Assembly: GCA_030672255.1 (NCBI GenBank)
Contig: DAOVGU010000055.1
Coordinates: 1-17,169 of the forward strand
Direction: 5' to 3'
Length of the DNA stretch: 17,169 nucleotides
From: a bacterium
GTDB lineage: Bacteria > Ratteibacteria > UBA8468
The notes beneath the pieces are model-generated. The model made no database searches and was not told the DNA's origin. It saw only the letters and a list, made by a program, of their open reading frames with translations. Shown here piece after piece: positions 1 through 9,686 of this stretch; position 1 is the stretch's first letter, and each line of letters begins with the position of its first letter. Position numbers and translations under genes: made by a program.

Positions 1-870
1 TTTTCAAACCACTTTCCGGGATATTTCCGAGACCACGCCAGTCTGATTTTTTAATTCCAAAGACCTCTTTCATTAAACCCAAAGCTTTTTTGTTTCCCTC
101 CTTCCTTACCGCACGTGAGTATTGTATTTGGACCTCGGGGGCCTTTTTTCAATTATTTGCTGGGCTAACATAAAGATTGCCTGCACTATATCCAGAGGCT
201 CAAATCCGGCAATTACACAGGGAAGGTGGTAATCCCTGGCAATAAATTCATAAGGTTTGCTACCAATGATGGTACTGACATGCCCCGGACAGATAAAGCC
301 ATCGATGTGGAGTTCTTGGTCTTTGAGCAATGCTCCCATAGCCGGCGGAATTAGCTTATGAGCAGAAAATACAAAGAAATTTCGAATATTCTTCTCCTTC
401 GTAATTTTAATGGTAGCCGCCAGTGTAGGGGCGGTAGTCTCAAACCCTATCCCCAAAAAGATTGTCTTCTTTTCCAGATTGTTTCGGGCAATCTTTAGAG
501 CATCCAAAGCTGAATACACTACAACTACATTTCTTCCTTGGCTCTTCTCCTTCTCTAAACTGGAACTGGAACCAGGTACCTTCATCATATCGCCAAAAGT
601 AGTTATAATGACATCCTCTCTCTTAGCATAAGCAATGGCTTTGTCCAGACAGCGATTTGGCGTAACACACACCGGACAGCCTGGTCCAGAAAGAAGACGA
701 ATATTTTCAGGAAGGAGTCTTCGCAACCCTAACCTGGAGATGGACATGGTATGGGTGCCGCATACCTCCATCAATACTATCTCTTTAGAGTGATGTCGAA
801 TTATCTTGTGGATTTTGTCGATCAATTTTTGAGTGATTTCCGGATCACGGTATTCCTCAAGATATTTCAT
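1..870 (-). CDS. hypD: HypD, hydrogenase Fe(CN)2CO cofactor assembly; frameshifted, 3' end outside window
   Basis: HypD is an Fe-S scaffold that, with HypC, holds the iron on which the CN and CO ligands of [NiFe]-hydrogenase are assembled. The first frame (870 to 106) has the family hallmarks: CGTH at residues 37-40, GPGCPVC at 62-68 (metal and cluster cysteines) and GFETTAP. It stops after about 254 residues, whereas the family is about 350-370. The neighbouring frame continues directly with the conserved HypD C-terminus (YSRAVRKEGN, then SDWRGLG, then IPESGLK) up to the window edge. The two frames meet near the plus-strand G run at 137-141, so one base lost or two gained there accounts for the break. 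The start overlaps the end of hypC by 14 bases, as expected in a hyp operon. The family call is certain. Whether the frameshift is biological or a sequencing error in a homopolymer cannot be decided here. Confidence 0.93.
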
Positions 871-1074
871 AACCTTTGGTTATTTCCTTTAAAAAGGACA
901 GGGTCTTCTCCGCTTCTCCTTCATCCAGTCTCTGGATGGCAAAGCCAGCATGAACGAGTACATAATCACCGATATTTACTTCCTCCAATAATTGCAGATT
1001 TACCAGTCGAGTCAGACCACCTAATTCAACCGTCCCCTCTTTATCCTTAATCTTGATAACCTTCATCGGCAAAG

Positions 1075-1084
<10 letters not shown>
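857..1084 (-). CDS. hypC: HypC, hydrogenase maturation chaperone
   Basis: This small chaperone (75 residues, the usual HypC/HybG length) starts with MCLALPMKV. After removal of Met, its Cys2 is the residue that binds the Fe(CN)2CO unit with HypD and delivers it to the hydrogenase large subunit. The GDYVLVHAGFAIQ segment and the glutamate-rich tail are also typical. The gene overlaps the end of hypF by 10 bases and the start of hypD by 14, so the three are probably translationally coupled. hypE is not in the window and may lie beyond the left edge after hypD. Confidence 0.97.
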
Positions 1085-3586
<2,502 letters not shown>

Positions 3587-3603
<17 letters not shown>

Positions 3604-4372
3604 ATTCTTTTAATGGGCATTCTTTGCAAATACCCAGCCTTTTCAAATATTCCCGATATCCGTACTGTTCGATACTATCCAAGATTTTATCTGGATGTCC
3701 ACTTACCAAGATTTTACCAAGACCAACCAGATGCACCCTATCCGCTCTTAAGTAATTCAAAATATGTCGATAGTGAGTCACGATGAGCATCGACTCATCC
3801 CTTTCGTCCAAAATCTCTCCGATCAATTTTAGCGAATCCACATCTACGCCGGAATCGATCTCATCCAGAATAATGAACTCAGGCCGCATCGCCAAAATCT
3901 GAATCAGTTCCGAGCGCTTCTTTTCTCCACCAGATAATCCATCATTTAAGTTTCTATATTTAAAATCTTCCACTTCCTCACCAAATTTAGTTCTCCACCA
4001 CGGAAGTTCTGTAGTAGGAGGTGAACCCCGTGAGACCTCTTGTCTCTTACGAGGTGAACCAAATTTAGCCTCTATTTCAGCGATAAACTGGCCAAAATTT
4101 ATGTCAACTTTTGGCGGAGATTGAAATGCCAGGGCGATACCAAGTTTTGCCCTCTCATCTATTGTGAGATTATTAATTGATTTACTACCAAAGATAATTT
4201 TACCGTGAGTAATTTTATATTGCGGGAAACCCATAATGGTTAAAGCCAGAGTAGTTTTACCTGAGGCATTAGGTCCCATCAGAACATGCCGCTCTCCTCT
4301 CTTTATCTTCAGATTTATTCCGTCTAGAATCCGCTTTCCTCCTACCTGCACATATAAATCTTTTACCTCCAT
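3587..4372 (-). CDS. sufC: SufC, ATPase of the SUF Fe-S assembly complex
   Basis: This cytosolic ABC-type ATPase drives conformational change of the SufB scaffold. Walker A is GPNASGKT (residues 33-40), the Q-loop lies in LAFQSPP, the signature is LSGGEKKR and Walker B is FIILDEIDSGVD, followed by the H-loop histidine in IVTHY. The length is 261 residues, slightly above the usual 240-250. The excess is a segment of about 26 residues between the Q-loop and the signature, produced by a repeat insertion at 3980-4068. The C-terminus carries three cysteines (CKEC, then C six residues from the end) that I do not regard as standard. The gene begins one base after the sufB stop and overlaps hypF by 17 bases. 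Identification as SufC rather than another ABC ATPase rests on the signature region and on adjacency to sufB. Confidence 0.95.
3980..4068. repeat. In-frame 78-bp insertion in sufC bounded by 11-bp direct repeats
   Basis: ACCAAATTTAG occurs at 3980-3990 and again at 4058-4068, exactly 78 bases (26 codons) apart. In the protein this shows as KFG on both sides of an extra proline/arginine-rich stretch. The inserted DNA contains a second direct repeat, GAGGTGAACC (4018-4027 and 4051-4060), surrounding a GAGAC/GTCTC hairpin. The arrangement looks like a small element with a target duplication. A tandem duplication is less likely because the interior is not homologous to flanking sufC. Confidence 0.7.
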
Positions 4373-4373
4373 C

Positions 4374-5618
4374 CTATATGCTCCTTCTTGTGGTTAAGTC
4401 AATTACCTCTTTAATATATTTATTTACGGCAGGCGGCAGTCCTGGGATATTTAAACTTATGAAACCCCGGGCAATCAAAGAGGTAGCCTCATCCTTTGAG
4501 AAACCTCTGGCCATCAGGTAGTCTAATTCCTCATTCTTAATTTTACCTAACGCTGCTTCATGAGTAAGTTCTGCATCTTCTGAGCCAGATAAATTGGGAT
4601 AGGCTTGTGCCTGCGCATCCTTACTCAAAATTAATCCTCGGCATTCTAAATGACCTGAGCATTTTTTGTTGCCTGATAAATTCCCCCGCATCGCAAGATG
4701 TGAATTATCCAAGATTAGAGCCTTGGCCTTTATTTCTCCTTGGGAATCTTTACCCTTAAAATAGATTGCAGAGCCAGCATCTATCGAGCTTTTCCCCCGA
4801 CAAAATAGCATCGTATTGAAAATAGCGCGGGAATTTTTATCCAAAATTGCCGTTGGATACAGTTGAATACTTTTGACCTCCGAAGTAAGCAGATAATTAC
4901 TGATATAGGTTCCACTCTTTTCTACCCTTATCCCTACATTAGGTCTTACGTGGGAATCTTTGTTCCAATTATGGATCATCGTCCAGGTGACTTCGGCACC
5001 TTCCTTAACAAAGACCTCGGTTACAGCTATATGAGCTGAATTTCTACATTCTTTATCAGGAACACAGCCGGTAATCAAATGGATTTTAGAATTTGCTTCG
5101 GCAATGATGAAATTATGGGGTATTTGCACATAATTACTGGTTTTAAGATAAAAACAGGCCTGGAGAGGAAACTCAACTTGAATATCCTTTTTAATCCAGA
5201 CAAAGACACCACCTTTAGAATAGGCATTTACAAAGGTAGTATACTTATTTAAATTCTTGGGCATAATTTTGAAATAGTAATCTTTAAGCCAGCCAAATTT
5301 CCTGATTGCCTCATCAGTATCCATCACAACCACACCTTCTGGTAAATAGCCCTTTATCGCATTTAAATAGGTGGTAAAGTTATCCTGCTGAAGATGCGAA
5401 CCAGAGCGTTGCTTCTCATCGATTCTTAAACCAACGTTCTCAATTCTCTCTTGAACGGTTCTATTTAATTCTCTCAAACTATTAGTCTTCTTGAACCTCT
5501 CACCTTCCCGCTGATACTCCTCCAGAGAAAAATCAAGACCATATTTTGCTGGTTTAGCATCCTTTAACTTAAGTCTTGCTCTTTCTTTCTCTTTAAGATA
5601 CCAATCCGGAAATTTCAT
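4374..5618 (-). CDS. sufB: SufB/SufD-family Fe-S cluster scaffold
   Basis: This is a beta-helix scaffold protein of the SUF system on which nascent Fe-S clusters are built with SufC. At 414 residues it is the shorter SufB/D form seen in many anaerobes and archaea; E. coli SufB is about 495. Recognisable elements are YTTFVNAYSKGGVFVWI, the CVPDKEC pair followed by AHIAVTEVFV, MHNWN-like IHNWNKDSHVRPN, and the C-terminal DAELTHEAALGKI with LDYLMARGFSKDEA. As the only SufB/D protein in the window it may act as a homomeric SufB2C2. No sufS or sufU is present, so the sulfur donor must be encoded elsewhere. A 259-base gap holding a repeat element separates it from nifU upstream, whereas sufC follows after one base. 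Confidence 0.93.
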   Translation of the reverse strand: MKFPDWYLKEKERARLKLKDAKPAKYGLDFSLEEYQREGERFKKTNSLRELNRTVQERIENVGLRIDEKQRSGSHLQQDNFTTYLNAIKGYLPEGVVVMDTDEAIRKFGWLKDYYFKIMPKNLNKYTTFVNAYSKGGVFVWIKKDIQVEFPLQACFYLKTSNYVQIPHNFIIAEANSKIHLITGCVPDKECRNSAHIAVTEVFVKEGAEVTWTMIHNWNKDSHVRPNVGIRVEKSGTYISNYLLTSEVKSIQLYPTAILDKNSRAIFNTMLFCRGKSSIDAGSAIYFKGKDSQGEIKAKALILDNSHLAMRGNLSGNKKCSGHLECRGLILSKDAQAQAYPNLSGSEDAELTHEAALGKIKNEELDYLMARGFSKDEATSLIARGFISLNIPGLPPAVNKYIKEVIDLTTRRSI

Positions 5619-5656
5619 ATCTTTTATTCCTTATATTTCTTTTTTTCTCTATACAT

Positions 5657-5876
5657 AGGTTCGGAATGTTTCCTGAAGCGTGCCTTGCTACCGACGAGCG
5701 GGCACGGTGTCCGAAGGACGAGCGAGGAGGAGCGAGAGTGTGGTCAGCCTCGCTGGGAATGCTGTGCGACGAGTAAGGAGCACGAGATAGCATTGGGTGC
5801 GAGATGTGAGCACCCTGACCGAAGCACCGTAGGTGCGAGACCTGACAAACGTGCCGCAAGGGAGACTTCCGAACCT
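5657..5876. repeat. 220-bp intergenic element bounded by 10-bp inverted repeats
   Basis: This GC-rich block fills most of the 259-base gap between nifU and sufB. AGGTTCGGAA at 5657-5666 is matched by its exact complement at 5867-5876; the arms continue with partial similarity into GCGTGCC/GGCACG. Internal short hairpins include GTCC GAA GGAC and GCACC GTA GGTGC. The core 5680-5738 matches 13093-13035 (opposite orientation) at 57 of 59 bases. No credible protein is encoded; open frames on both strands are side effects of the composition. It ends one base after the nifU stop codon. Confidence 0.85.
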
Positions 5877-5877
5877 C

Positions 5878-6102
5878 TTATACCGCCTCGACCTTCTTAA
5901 CCTGAGGAACCTTGGATTTAATGGCATTTTCAACTATACTTCCCAAGGTTATCTGAGCCGCAGGGCAACCGACACAGCCACCGGTTAATCTTACCTTGAC
6001 CATACCATCATCGGTCACCGCAACTAACTCTACATCTCCACCGTGCATGGACAACATCGGCCTTACTTCCTCATCGAGTATCTTTTCAATCTCTTTTTGC
6101 AT
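5878..6102 (-). CDS. NifU C-terminal-domain (NFU) Fe-S carrier
   Basis: A stand-alone Nfu domain of 74 residues, the expected size. It holds the CxxC motif in TGGCVGCPAAQITL that bridges a 4Fe-4S cluster between two subunits, plus the family start EIEKILDEEVRPMLSMHGGDVELV. It would carry clusters from SufBC to targets such as the hydrogenase ferredoxin subunit or HypD. The gene lies between fdhD (51-base gap) and the repeat-filled spacer before sufB, all in the same direction, so co-transcription is likely unless the repeat terminates or attenuates transcription. The symbol is left open because nfu/nifU naming varies. Confidence 0.94.
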   Translation of the reverse strand: MQKEIEKILDEEVRPMLSMHGGDVELVAVTDDGMVKVRLTGGCVGCPAAQITLGSIVENAIKSKVPQVKKVEAV

Positions 6103-6153
6103 TTTTCCTTACCTCCTTTATCTTTCCTATCTGGCCAGTCCCTTCTGGATTCT

Positions 6154-6939
6154 TCAAATTATGCGAGAATCACAGGTATAAATATTCATTCTTTTCCTTC
6201 TAACGAAACCTACCAAGGCCATCTTTAGTTTTTCTGCTAATCTCACAGCTAAATCTGTAGGTGCAGCACGGGAAATAATAATGGGAACTCTTCGCTTAAC
6301 TACTTTAATTAATATCTCCGATGAGATTCTTCCACTGGTTAAAACAATTTTATCTTCAGTGGAAATACCCTTCAGTAAACATTCACCAAAGATCTTATCA
6401 ATAGCATTGTGTCGCCCTATATCTTCAGCGAAAATTTGGAACTCTTTTCGGTTACAAAGGGCAGCAGAATGAGCTCCCCCAGTAACTCTAAATAAGGAGG
6501 ACCTTCTCTCCAGTTCTTCCATCAGTTGAAAAATTTCATCTTGGTTAACTTGAGCCTTAGAATTTATCGGTTGACAACCCATTACATCCTGGGAATCAAA
6601 AAAGAAAGCGTCCCTTCCGCCCCTTGAGCTTATCAGCCTTTTTTGAAGAAAGTTCTCAAGTATTTGAACGCCTGCATCCAACTTTACATTAATATAATAG
6701 ATCTCCCTCTCCCTGTCAAGCCTTATATCTTTTATCTCATTCTTATTTCTAACCAAACCTTCAGATAAAAGAAAACCCACAGCTAGAAATTCTAATTTCT
6801 GGGGGCTACATAAAAGGGTTATGAGCTCTTGTCTATTAACCAAGATGGTAAAAGAGACTTCCTTTATAATCAGATCTTTCTCTGTATCTTTTTCCTCAGA
6901 ACTAATGCGAAGAATATTTATCTCCTCAGTCTGGCCCAT
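6154..6939 (-). CDS. fdhD: FdhD family sulfur carrier for formate dehydrogenase, without the usual CxxC
   Basis: FdhD takes persulfide sulfur from a cysteine desulfurase and sulfurates the molybdenum cofactor of formate dehydrogenase. Family signatures are LEFLAVGFLLSEGLV, FRVTGGAHSAALC, EDIGRHNAIDKI and LTSGRISSEIL with IISRAAPTDLAVRLA; length is 261 residues. At the position where E. coli FdhD has the CxxC sulfur-relay pair, this protein reads ISSRGGRDAFFF, with no cysteine. Cysteines remain in VMGCQP, SAALC and elsewhere. Either this lineage relays sulfur differently or the protein has another role. No formate dehydrogenase is in the window, but its presence beside a group 4 hydrogenase locus hints at formate metabolism. 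It lies 52 bases after rrf2. Confidence 0.93.
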   Translation of the reverse strand: MGQTEEINILRISSEEKDTEKDLIIKEVSFTILVNRQELITLLCSPQKLEFLAVGFLLSEGLVRNKNEIKDIRLDREREIYYINVKLDAGVQILENFLQKRLISSRGGRDAFFFDSQDVMGCQPINSKAQVNQDEIFQLMEELERRSSLFRVTGGAHSAALCNRKEFQIFAEDIGRHNAIDKIFGECLLKGISTEDKIVLTSGRISSEILIKVVKRRVPIIISRAAPTDLAVRLAEKLKMALVGFVRRKRMNIYTCDSRII

Positions 6940-6991
6940 CTCTTATCTAAAACCTCATTTTCTACTTCTTCCCTTAAGAATATCTTAATTT

Positions 6992-7402
6992 CTAACGGGG
7001 TTTGCACAGATCTGCTAAGGAGGTAGACTCCATCATTTCTTTCAGCCTATCACTTGCTCTCTTAAAAAAGAGATGGGCAGAACATCTACCACACAAGGGG
7101 CAATCACTACAGCTTTCTCCCACAATACAAGGAGCCAAGGCAATTGATTCCTCAACGCATCTCATGATATTACCAATTTTTATCTTAGATGGTGGTTTTG
7201 CTAATAAGAAACCACCTCCAGGGCCACGTATGCTTTTAATAAGACCGTACTTCTTGAGTTTAATAAATAACTGTTCAATGTAATCTGCAGAGATTCTTTC
7301 TCTCTTTGAGATATATTTGACCGAGACAGGACCTCTCCCATAATGCAATGCCAAAACGACCATCGCCCTAATCCCATATCTTCCTTTAGTGGATATTTTC
7401 AT
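6992..7402 (-). CDS. Rrf2-family (IscR-like) transcription regulator
   Basis: This 136-residue winged-helix regulator matches the family closely: MKISTKGRYGIRAMVVLAL at the start, ISADYIEQLFIKLKKYGLIKSIRGPGGGFLLA (recognition helix and wing), and a cysteine-rich region CIVGESCSDCPLCGRC that could hold an Fe-S cluster as in IscR. It ends with the usual SLADL. It is the first gene of the fdhD-nifU-suf-hyp run. The promoter 48-86 bases upstream carries an IscR-type palindrome (7450-7488), so it probably regulates itself and the operon in response to Fe-S status. It has five cysteines in this region rather than the three of E. coli IscR, so the ligand set is uncertain. The shine-dalgarno-like AAGGA lies unusually close to the ATG. 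Confidence 0.94.
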   Translation of the reverse strand: MKISTKGRYGIRAMVVLALHYGRGPVSVKYISKRERISADYIEQLFIKLKKYGLIKSIRGPGGGFLLAKPPSKIKIGNIMRCVEESIALAPCIVGESCSDCPLCGRCSAHLFFKRASDRLKEMMESTSLADLCKPR

Positions 7403-7449
7403 TCCTTTTTGGTCAAGCCAGCTATTTCGCCTAATTTACCTAATATTAG

Positions 7450-7488
7450 ATAAATTTATAACATATACGACTGTTTTAATCAAGTATT
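7450..7488 (-). promoter_or_regulatory. Promoter with IscR type 1-like operator upstream of rrf2
   Basis: On the minus strand TTGATT (-35, 7483-7478), a 17-base spacer and TATAAA (-10, 7460-7455) form a sigma70-type promoter. The -35 and spacer contain a 25-base imperfect palindrome with half sites GATT and AGTC. It agrees with the E. coli IscR type 1 consensus (ATASYYGACT, 5-base centre, AGTCRRSTAT, as recalled) at 22 of 25 positions. The whole 39 bases recur without a mismatch at 9567-9605. Confidence 0.8.
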
Positions 7489-7568
7489 TTTCAAAAATGG
7501 ATAACCTTTTTTCTCCCGGCATTTTTTATTTCTGCTTTGAGTGACAGCAAACAAGAGTTGCAAAGTGC

Positions 7569-8069
7569 CTAACCAAATCGTGAGGCTATCCAATCACCAA
7601 GATAATGAGTTATCACGATAACGACCAATGCAATAATCAAGTGCTCTGTAATCACTTTCCAAGGATTTGCCTTTTGTTCCTTAGCGATTCTAAAACTGAG
7701 AATAGATAACATTGATAACCCCCAAATTATGCTTACCACAATTGCTGTCGAAAGTTCAAGCAGTGAGACGGGAATAATAAATGTTAATGCAAAAACGAAC
7801 TTAGAGAGAAAAGTAGAGATTGTCGATTGCCATATCTCTTTTGTGATATGTTTATTTTCGGATTCTTCAGAGATATGAATGCCTAATGCATCTGAAAATG
7901 CATCCGCTATTGCTATTGTCAGGATACCACCAAGCACAACAAGTTTTGAATGAGTACCAGAATGTAATCCTACCATTAATCCCAGCGTTGTAATTATCCC
8001 CGAGGTCAAACCAAAACTAAATCCTGTTTTTATTGAATGTCTCATAATTTTGCACAACAAGTATCGCAA
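7569..8069 (-). CDS. VIT/CCC1-like membrane protein (putative iron or manganese transporter)
   Basis: A hydrophobic protein with about five predicted membrane segments. The N-terminal GFSFGLTSGIITTLGLMVGLHSGTHS and the following IAIADAFSDALGIHISEESENK resemble the first helices of the VIT1/CCC1 vacuolar-type Fe/Mn transporter family (GLxDGLxTTxGLVxG and IADxxSMAxGEYLSxxSE). At 166 residues it is shorter than usual and lacks the long cytosolic metal-binding helices. ATG at 8045 (MRHSIKTG) is a more natural start than the TTG at 8069, which falls in repeat-like sequence. It follows the thioredoxin/DsbD-like gene by 93 bases and may share its transcript, linking metal homeostasis to the same regulator. 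Substrate and direction of transport are not shown. Confidence 0.72.
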   Translation of the reverse strand: MRYLLCKIMRHSIKTGFSFGLTSGIITTLGLMVGLHSGTHSKLVVLGGILTIAIADAFSDALGIHISEESENKHITKEIWQSTISTFLSKFVFALTFIIPVSLLELSTAIVVSIIWGLSMLSILSFRIAKEQKANPWKVITEHLIIALVVIVITHYLGDWIASRFG

Positions 8070-8072
8070 TAA

Positions 8073-8141
8073 ATTACGATACTACCCTCTATACTGTCTT
8101 CAGTAGTAATATACGTACTTAGCCCCTGATTTAATCAGGGG
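8073..8141. repeat. Two-hairpin dispersed repeat, copy 1
   Basis: On the minus strand this gives a perfect CCCCTGATT/AATCAGGGG hairpin (8141-8123), a short link and a second hairpin (8110-8073) with arms ATTAC/GTAAT and TACT/AGTA. A diverged copy lies on the plus strand at 13674-13740. The second hairpins are both 38 bases and match at 29 positions, with a pair changed from A-T to G-C in concert. No U-tract follows, so it is not a standard terminator. It fills most of the 93-base gap between the DsbD-like and VIT-like genes. Confidence 0.75.
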
Positions 8142-8162
8142 TCAAATTAATCTTGTAGTAAA

Positions 8163-9551
8163 TTAAGTATATATCAACATAAAACCGAGTCCCAATAGTA
8201 TTATCCCACTTATTATCTTAAGAATTCTCCCGTGTTTTTCAGTAAGTTTTTTAGTCGCGAAAGTGAAAGCAGTAAATATTACAATTATTATTTCAGGTAA
8301 AATGTAAATGAAATTGTACATCAGCAAATACAGGTAATACTTGAAGGGTTGCAAAGCATTAATCTTCAACAACATAGTGTAAATGGGAGGAAAACCCCCG
8401 GTACAAGGTAATTCTATCAGATTGGCAAATAAAGCTATTCCTATGGTAGCAGGTATAATGGATTTGAGGGTGGGTTTTGAAAATAGATTATGCATTTTGC
8501 CGAATAGTTGGTTTTTCTTACCTTCCGGAATAGTGAGGGAAAGCCCTTGTTTGAAGAAAAAGAACTCCTTTATGTTAATACTGCCTACGATAATAGCGAT
8601 CACTCCAACAGCAAATTTAACATAGTCTATATAAATGAAGTTGGTTAGAAGAAAAAGATTCAGCCAGAGAGTCATAAACAGAAAATAGAAGATTCCAGTA
8701 ACTAGGACGAAGATTGTGCCTACGAGGAGTATTCTGCCCCGAGAGTGCAATTTTAATAACAGACTGAGAAGGAAAAGTAAAATAAAAATTACGCAAGGGT
8801 TAAAACTGTCTACCAAGGCAATCAGGAAGGTGATAAGGGGTAAATTTAAAGCGGACAGATTAATCCTGTCACTGAAGGGAATAGAGTGAGTAATTGTGGC
8901 TATCTCAGTCTTAGCTTCAACAATAGTTGGGATAGAGATGTTCAGGAGCTCCAAATTATGAGACAATTCCGCTTGTAAAATTCCTTGTGGGCTGAACCAT
9001 TTTGCTATATAGATATCCTTCCTAATATAAACCCGTTTCCCGGTGAGTAAAGCTTTCTCAAAAAAAGATTTTGTTTCAGGACTCTTCCTAACCACAGACT
9101 CAATTTTATCCATCTTCTGGTATAGGTTAACTATCTCAGGGGGATTCGGATAAAAACCATCTTTCTTATACTTCTCAATGAATTTGATTATTTTCTTTAC
9201 AGTCTTATCTTTGGATTTGAAACCAACTATATAATCATTGCCAATTAATATAACTGGAGTGCGCAATAAACCGCCGTAAGCAGCTTGGTATTTCATAAAT
9301 TCCTCTCCCCCAGCAAACTCATCAGTATCATATTCCCATAGTTTAAACTGGTATTTCTCATTTGCCTGCCTCAGGGACTGCCTGGCAGTTTTATTAGCCG
9401 CCTTCTCTTCAGGATGACAACCACAAGGCTCGGAATCATAAAAAAAGTATATTTCTATTTCTCCTTTGCTACTTCCTACTACTTCAGTGCAAAAAATGAG
9501 TGAGATAAAGTAGATAAAAAGGAGGGGAGTTAATAGTGACTTTCTTCTCAT
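8163..9551 (-). CDS. Thioredoxin-like domain fused to a DsbD/CcdA-like membrane domain
   Basis: A signal-peptide-like start (MRRKSLLTPLLFIYFISLIF) leads into an extracytoplasmic region of about 210 residues that begins like a thioredoxin fold: IEIYFFYDSEPCGCHPEE, then WEYD, then LLRTPVILIGNDYIVG with the cis-Pro-like TPV. About six to eight membrane helices follow. The two half-repeats DSFNPCVIFILLFLL and IELPCTGGFPPIY carry the paired PC motifs of the DsbD/CcdA family, which pass electrons from cytosolic thioredoxin across the membrane. The candidate redox motif is CGC (C-x-C) rather than CxxC. ATG at 9551 is preferred to the TTG at 9557. An IscR-like promoter lies just upstream (9567-9605), predicting a leader of only about 15 bases. 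The physiological partner is unknown; a periplasmic thiol or cofactor-delivery role is inferred. Confidence 0.82.
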   Translation of the reverse strand: MRRKSLLTPLLFIYFISLIFCTEVVGSSKGEIEIYFFYDSEPCGCHPEEKAANKTARQSLRQANEKYQFKLWEYDTDEFAGGEEFMKYQAAYGGLLRTPVILIGNDYIVGFKSKDKTVKKIIKFIEKYKKDGFYPNPPEIVNLYQKMDKIESVVRKSPETKSFFEKALLTGKRVYIRKDIYIAKWFSPQGILQAELSHNLELLNISIPTIVEAKTEIATITHSIPFSDRINLSALNLPLITFLIALVDSFNPCVIFILLFLLSLLLKLHSRGRILLVGTIFVLVTGIFYFLFMTLWLNLFLLTNFIYIDYVKFAVGVIAIIVGSINIKEFFFFKQGLSLTIPEGKKNQLFGKMHNLFSKPTLKSIIPATIGIALFANLIELPCTGGFPPIYTMLLKINALQPFKYYLYLLMYNFIYILPEIIIVIFTAFTFATKKLTEKHGRILKIISGIILLGLGFMLIYT

Positions 9552-9566
9552 GGTCAAATTTGTCTT

Positions 9567-9605
9567 ATAAATTTATAACATATACGACTGTTTTAATCAA
9601 GTATT
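9567..9605 (-). promoter_or_regulatory. Second identical promoter with IscR type 1-like operator
   Basis: This is an exact copy of 7450-7488, upstream of the thioredoxin/DsbD-like gene. On the minus strand -35 TTGATT is at 9600-9595 and -10 TATAAA at 9577-9572, spacing 17, with the GATT...AGTC palindrome over the -35. The predicted transcript start is about 14-15 bases before ATG 9551. Perfect conservation of 39 bases 2.1 kb apart, with unrelated flanks, supports a shared regulator. Confidence 0.8.
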
Positions 9606-9633
9606 GTTAATCCATCACATAGATGGAAAAATA

Positions 9634-9642
9634 TGGTATAAT
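9634..9642 (+). promoter_or_regulatory. Extended -10 promoter candidate for the rseC-like gene
   Basis: TGGTATAAT is a consensus extended -10 element, 45 bases before the ATG at 9687 on the plus strand. No good -35 is seen at 16-18 bases. The divergent minus-strand promoter with the IscR-like operator lies 30-60 bases away, so one bound regulator could affect both directions. Confidence 0.5.
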
Positions 9643-9686
9643 ATATCAACAAAGGGATTTTTTAGAGATGAAAAACTGAGACAAGA

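Noticed and set aside
5593..5933. Open frames of 70-90 codons on both strands across the nifU-sufB gap
   Set aside because: They fall in a GC-rich repeat element with inverted ends, read open on several frames at once, and show arginine/serine-rich low-complexity translations without family resemblance.
7489..7568. Terminator after the VIT-like gene
   Set aside because: Only a four-base stem (TGCT/AGCA) was found; the A/T-rich tract alone is not enough.
8123..8141. Perfect CCCCTGATT hairpin as an intrinsic terminator after the DsbD-like gene
   Set aside because: No U-rich tract follows in either direction, and a diverged copy with a second hairpin occurs inside the 13556-13766 element, so a repeat is the better explanation.
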